From Actinomycetes bacterium (GTDB lineage Bacteria; Actinomycetota; Actinomycetes; JAHEKZ01), in the NCBI GenBank assembly GCA_027117675.1, contig JAJAYM010000029.1, positions 1 through 7,901 of the forward strand: a stretch of DNA of 7,901 nt, written 5' to 3'. The position numbers and the translations under genes are program-made. How positions within the stretch are numbered: the stretch's first letter is position 1; each line of letters starts with the position of its first letter. The notes under the pieces are model-generated. The model saw nothing but the letters and a program-made list of their open reading frames with translations, did no database searches and was not told the origin of the DNA. Positions 5,731-7,901 of the stretch are shown here, in pieces.

Positions 5731-7306
5731 GGGCAAACTCGAACTCGACCCGGTGGTGGTCCGCAAGGCGCGCAGTTTGGCCCGCAAGGCCGGTAGGCCG
5801 ATTGTGACCCTTGCCAAGACACACACCACGGTCTCGGTCGAACGCGCAGTACTGCGACTCGCAGGCCTCGCCGGGGCAGATCGCGAAGGTGAGCCTTGGG
5901 TTAACCACGTCGTCGACGCGGTGCGTCAGGACGTCGGCCTCGAGCACGGCGTTGCACTTCCTGTCTGGCATGCCATGGGCTCGGGGGAGTATCCCGACCT
6001 GACCGCGTTGGCACAGAAGGCAGCAGCGGGTGGCGTCACCTTTCACGCACCGGAGGGCGGAGATGCAAAACGGGCGCGCGCGGCGTCCCGTAGGTCAGCG
6101 GCAGCAGGGCTTCGCCGGATCGACAGCAATCGCACAACCCGAGACCGCCTGACGAAGAAGTACGGCGAGCCACCGAAACCCTGGATCTACCTAATTGTCG
6201 CCACGGGTGACATCTACGAGGACATGCCGCAAGCACAGGCCGCGGCGCGCGAAGGCGCTGACATCGTGGCGGTGATCCGATCGACGGGACAATCGCTTCT
6301 CGACTTCGTCCCCGAGGGGCCGACGCGGGAGGGCTACGCCGGAACATATGCCACCCAGGAGAACTTCCGATTGATGCGGTCTGCACTGGATGAAGTCTCT
6401 GCCGAGCTCGGACGCTACGTCCGGCTCACCAACTATGCATCTGGCCTCTGTATGCCTGAGATTGCGACGTTGGCGGGTCTCGAGCGCCTCGACATGATGC
6501 TCAACGACTCGATGTACGGAATTCTTTTCCGGGACATCAACCCGATCCGCACCTTCGTCGACCAGCGCTTCAGCCGACAGATCCACGCGCGAGCCGGCAT
6601 CATCATCAACACCGGTGAAGACAACTACCTCACAACGGCCGATGGCGTCGAAGCAGCTCATACCGTCACGGTCAGCCAGTTGCTCAACGAGTTCTTCGGC
6701 AAGGAAGCAGGCCTGGTCGACAACCAACTTGGCCTCGGGCACGCATTCGAGATCAACCCTTCGGTCCCCGAGTCGTTCCGACTTGAGTTGGCGCACGCCC
6801 TACAGGCCCGCGAGCTCTTCCCGAACGCTCCCTTGAAGTGGATGCCACCGACCAAGCACATGACCGGTGACGTGTTCGGGGGATACCTGTTGAACGGCTT
6901 CTTCAACCTCGTCGGCTCAATGACCGCGCAGGATATCCTTCTCGTCGGTATGCTCACCGAGGCCGTGCATACACCCTGGCTCTCTGATCGGGATCTCGCG
7001 CTGCAGAACGTCCGCTACGTCATGGAATCCACTCGCGGACTAGCCGACGACTTCGTGCCGGCGCACGACGGCTTCATCGTTCAGCGTTCGCATCAGGTGC
7101 TTGGCGAGGCTATCGACCTGCTCGAGCGCATCGTCGACGACCAGTTGCTGAACGCGATTGCCGACGGCACCTTCGGGCTGATGAAGCGCCCGGCCGACGC
7201 CGGACGAGGTCTGGACGGTGTCGCCAAGCACTCCAGCGTCTACTACAACCCGGCGAGCGAACTGCTCGGCGAGTACTTTGCCGATCGCAAGGACGGTTCA
7301 CGATGA
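5714..7306 (+). CDS. kamD: Lysine 5,6-aminomutase alpha subunit
   Basis: Large (alpha) subunit of the adenosylcobalamin- and PLP-dependent lysine 5,6-aminomutase. With KamE it moves the terminal amino group of L-beta-lysine (or D-lysine) to C5, giving 3,5-diaminohexanoate. From GTG 5714 it is 530 aa, close to the usual 515-520. A TIM-barrel family signature is seen across the protein: AKTHTTVSVERAVLRLAG (34-51), IRSTGQSLLDFVPEGPTREG (188-207), GTYATQENFRLMR (210-222), NDSMYGILFRDINPIRTFVD (264-283), INTGEDNYLTTAD (298-310), KWMPPTKHMTGDVFGGY (375-391) and a late EAVHTPWLSDRDLAL (416-430). The C-terminus reads VAKHSSVYYNPASELLG. The B12-binding domain is not in this chain; it lies in KamE, as in the known enzyme. 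The start overlaps the amidohydrolase end by 17 bases, and the stop overlaps kamE as ATGA, indicating coupled translation of the two subunits. Confidence 0.95.
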   Translation: MTQRGKGKLELDPVVVRKARSLARKAGRPIVTLAKTHTTVSVERAVLRLAGLAGADREGEPWVNHVVDAVRQDVGLEHGVALPVWHAMGSGEYPDLTALAQKAAAGGVTFHAPEGGDAKRARAASRRSAAAGLRRIDSNRTTRDRLTKKYGEPPKPWIYLIVATGDIYEDMPQAQAAAREGADIVAVIRSTGQSLLDFVPEGPTREGYAGTYATQENFRLMRSALDEVSAELGRYVRLTNYASGLCMPEIATLAGLERLDMMLNDSMYGILFRDINPIRTFVDQRFSRQIHARAGIIINTGEDNYLTTADGVEAAHTVTVSQLLNEFFGKEAGLVDNQLGLGHAFEINPSVPESFRLELAHALQARELFPNAPLKWMPPTKHMTGDVFGGYLLNGFFNLVGSMTAQDILLVGMLTEAVHTPWLSDRDLALQNVRYVMESTRGLADDFVPAHDGFIVQRSHQVLGEAIDLLERIVDDQLLNAIADGTFGLMKRPADAGRGLDGVAKHSSVYYNPASELLGEYFADRKDGSR

Positions 7307-7901
7307 GCACCCGCGAAGAGTCGCCCATCATCCGCCCCTACGGCGACGCCACAGGAGACGGTCAGGTGCAGGTCTCGTTCACACTGCCCATTGCCCACGA
7401 CAAGAAGGCTGAGGGGGCTGCGCTACAACTTGCCTCCAGGATGGGGCTTGAGCCAGCCATGGTCGTGCATGCAAAGCAAATGGGCCCGCACTTCACCTTC
7501 TTCGTGGTGTACGGGCGTTGTAGTCACCTGGTCGAACTCGACAAGGTCGTCGTTGTTGAGCGCGAGTTCCCGCTGCTCTCGCCCAAGGAGGTCAGCGCAG
7601 CCATCAAGCGGGAGTTGCGGCGTCCACTCGTCGTCATGGGTGCCTGCATCGGCACTGACGCCCACACGGTCGGTATCGACGCCATACTGAATATCAAGGG
7701 CTGGGCCGGAGAGAAGGGCCTAGAGGCGTACAGCGATGTTGAGGTGCACAATCTCGGTGCCCAGGTCTCGGTTCCTGATCTTGTGGAGCGAGCGCAGACC
7801 CTCCGAGCCGATGCCGTGCTGGTCAGCCAGGTCGTCACGCAGCGCGAGGCTCACCTGCACAACGTCACGGAGATGTCGGCCGCCTTCCGTGAGGCCTACC
7901 C
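7303..7901 (+). CDS. kamE: Lysine 5,6-aminomutase beta subunit, B12-binding (3' truncated)
   Basis: Small (beta) subunit of lysine 5,6-aminomutase, carrying the adenosylcobalamin-binding Rossmann domain and the PLP-linking lysine. About 199 codons are visible; the family has about 250-260, so the C-terminus is cut off. Residues about 1-90 form the N-terminal dimerisation region (VQVSFTLPIAHDKKAEGAAL, HAKQMGPHFTFFVVYG). The base-off B12 motif DxHxxG is GTDAHTVGID, with Asp119, His121 (cobalt ligand) and Gly124. Lys132 in NIKGWAG matches the lysine that forms the internal aldimine with PLP. SDVEVHNLGAQVSVPDLV and ADAVLVSQVVTQREAHLHN are further B12-domain signatures. ATG 7303 overlaps the kamD stop (ATGA), and AAGGA at 7289-7293 gives a ribosome site 9 bases away. 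All key catalytic residues expected in this portion are present. Confidence 0.95.
   Translation, partial: MSTREESPIIRPYGDATGDGQVQVSFTLPIAHDKKAEGAALQLASRMGLEPAMVVHAKQMGPHFTFFVVYGRCSHLVELDKVVVVEREFPLLSPKEVSAAIKRELRRPLVVMGACIGTDAHTVGIDAILNIKGWAGEKGLEAYSDVEVHNLGAQVSVPDLVERAQTLRADAVLVSQVVTQREAHLHNVTEMSAAFREAY

Overview
The window is GC-rich DNA with tight gene spacing, GTG starts and actinobacterial-type protein sequences, so it most likely comes from an actinobacterium. The genus cannot be fixed from the sequence alone. The main content is a lysine catabolic locus of the 3,5-diaminohexanoate type, best known from anaerobic lysine fermenters: lysine 2,3-aminomutase (kamA), L-erythro-3,5-diaminohexanoate dehydrogenase (kdd) and both subunits of the B12/PLP enzyme lysine 5,6-aminomutase (kamD, and kamE cut by the window end).

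Layout. Positions 2-391 (+) hold the 3' part of an Lrp/AsnC-family regulator resembling mycobacterial LrpA (Rv3291c), which is associated with lysine epsilon-aminotransferase. A 245-bp gap follows, with a small cluster of TCACG repeats. Next is a secreted or membrane-anchored CAP-domain protein (637-1395, +). It converges with kamA (1402-2859, -), with only 6 bp between the stops and a short hairpin spanning both. A 172-bp divergent region (2860-3031) separates kamA from kdd and holds nested inverted repeats that overlap a plausible kamA -35 box. Rightwards run kdd (3032-4105), a YtcJ-type amidohydrolase frame (4102-5730), kamD (5714-7306) and kamE (7303 to the end). Every junction in this run overlaps (4, 17 and 4 bp), as expected of one translationally coupled operon.

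How the genes work together. KamA converts L-lysine to L-beta-lysine. KamDE moves the terminal amino group to give 3,5-diaminohexanoate. Kdd oxidatively deaminates that to 5-amino-3-oxohexanoate. The next enzymes of the route (Kce cleavage enzyme and Kal ammonia-lyase) are not in the window. The Lrp-like gene is a reasonable candidate regulator.

Two things stand out. A metal-dependent amidohydrolase sits inside the operon, although the textbook pathway has no step for it. Its frame is also interrupted by a single in-frame TAA at 4774-4776, with well-conserved amidohydrolase sequence on both sides. That means a recent nonsense mutation, a sequencing error or, less likely, readthrough. I see no mobile element, CRISPR array, tRNA or rRNA, and no clearly unprecedented system.
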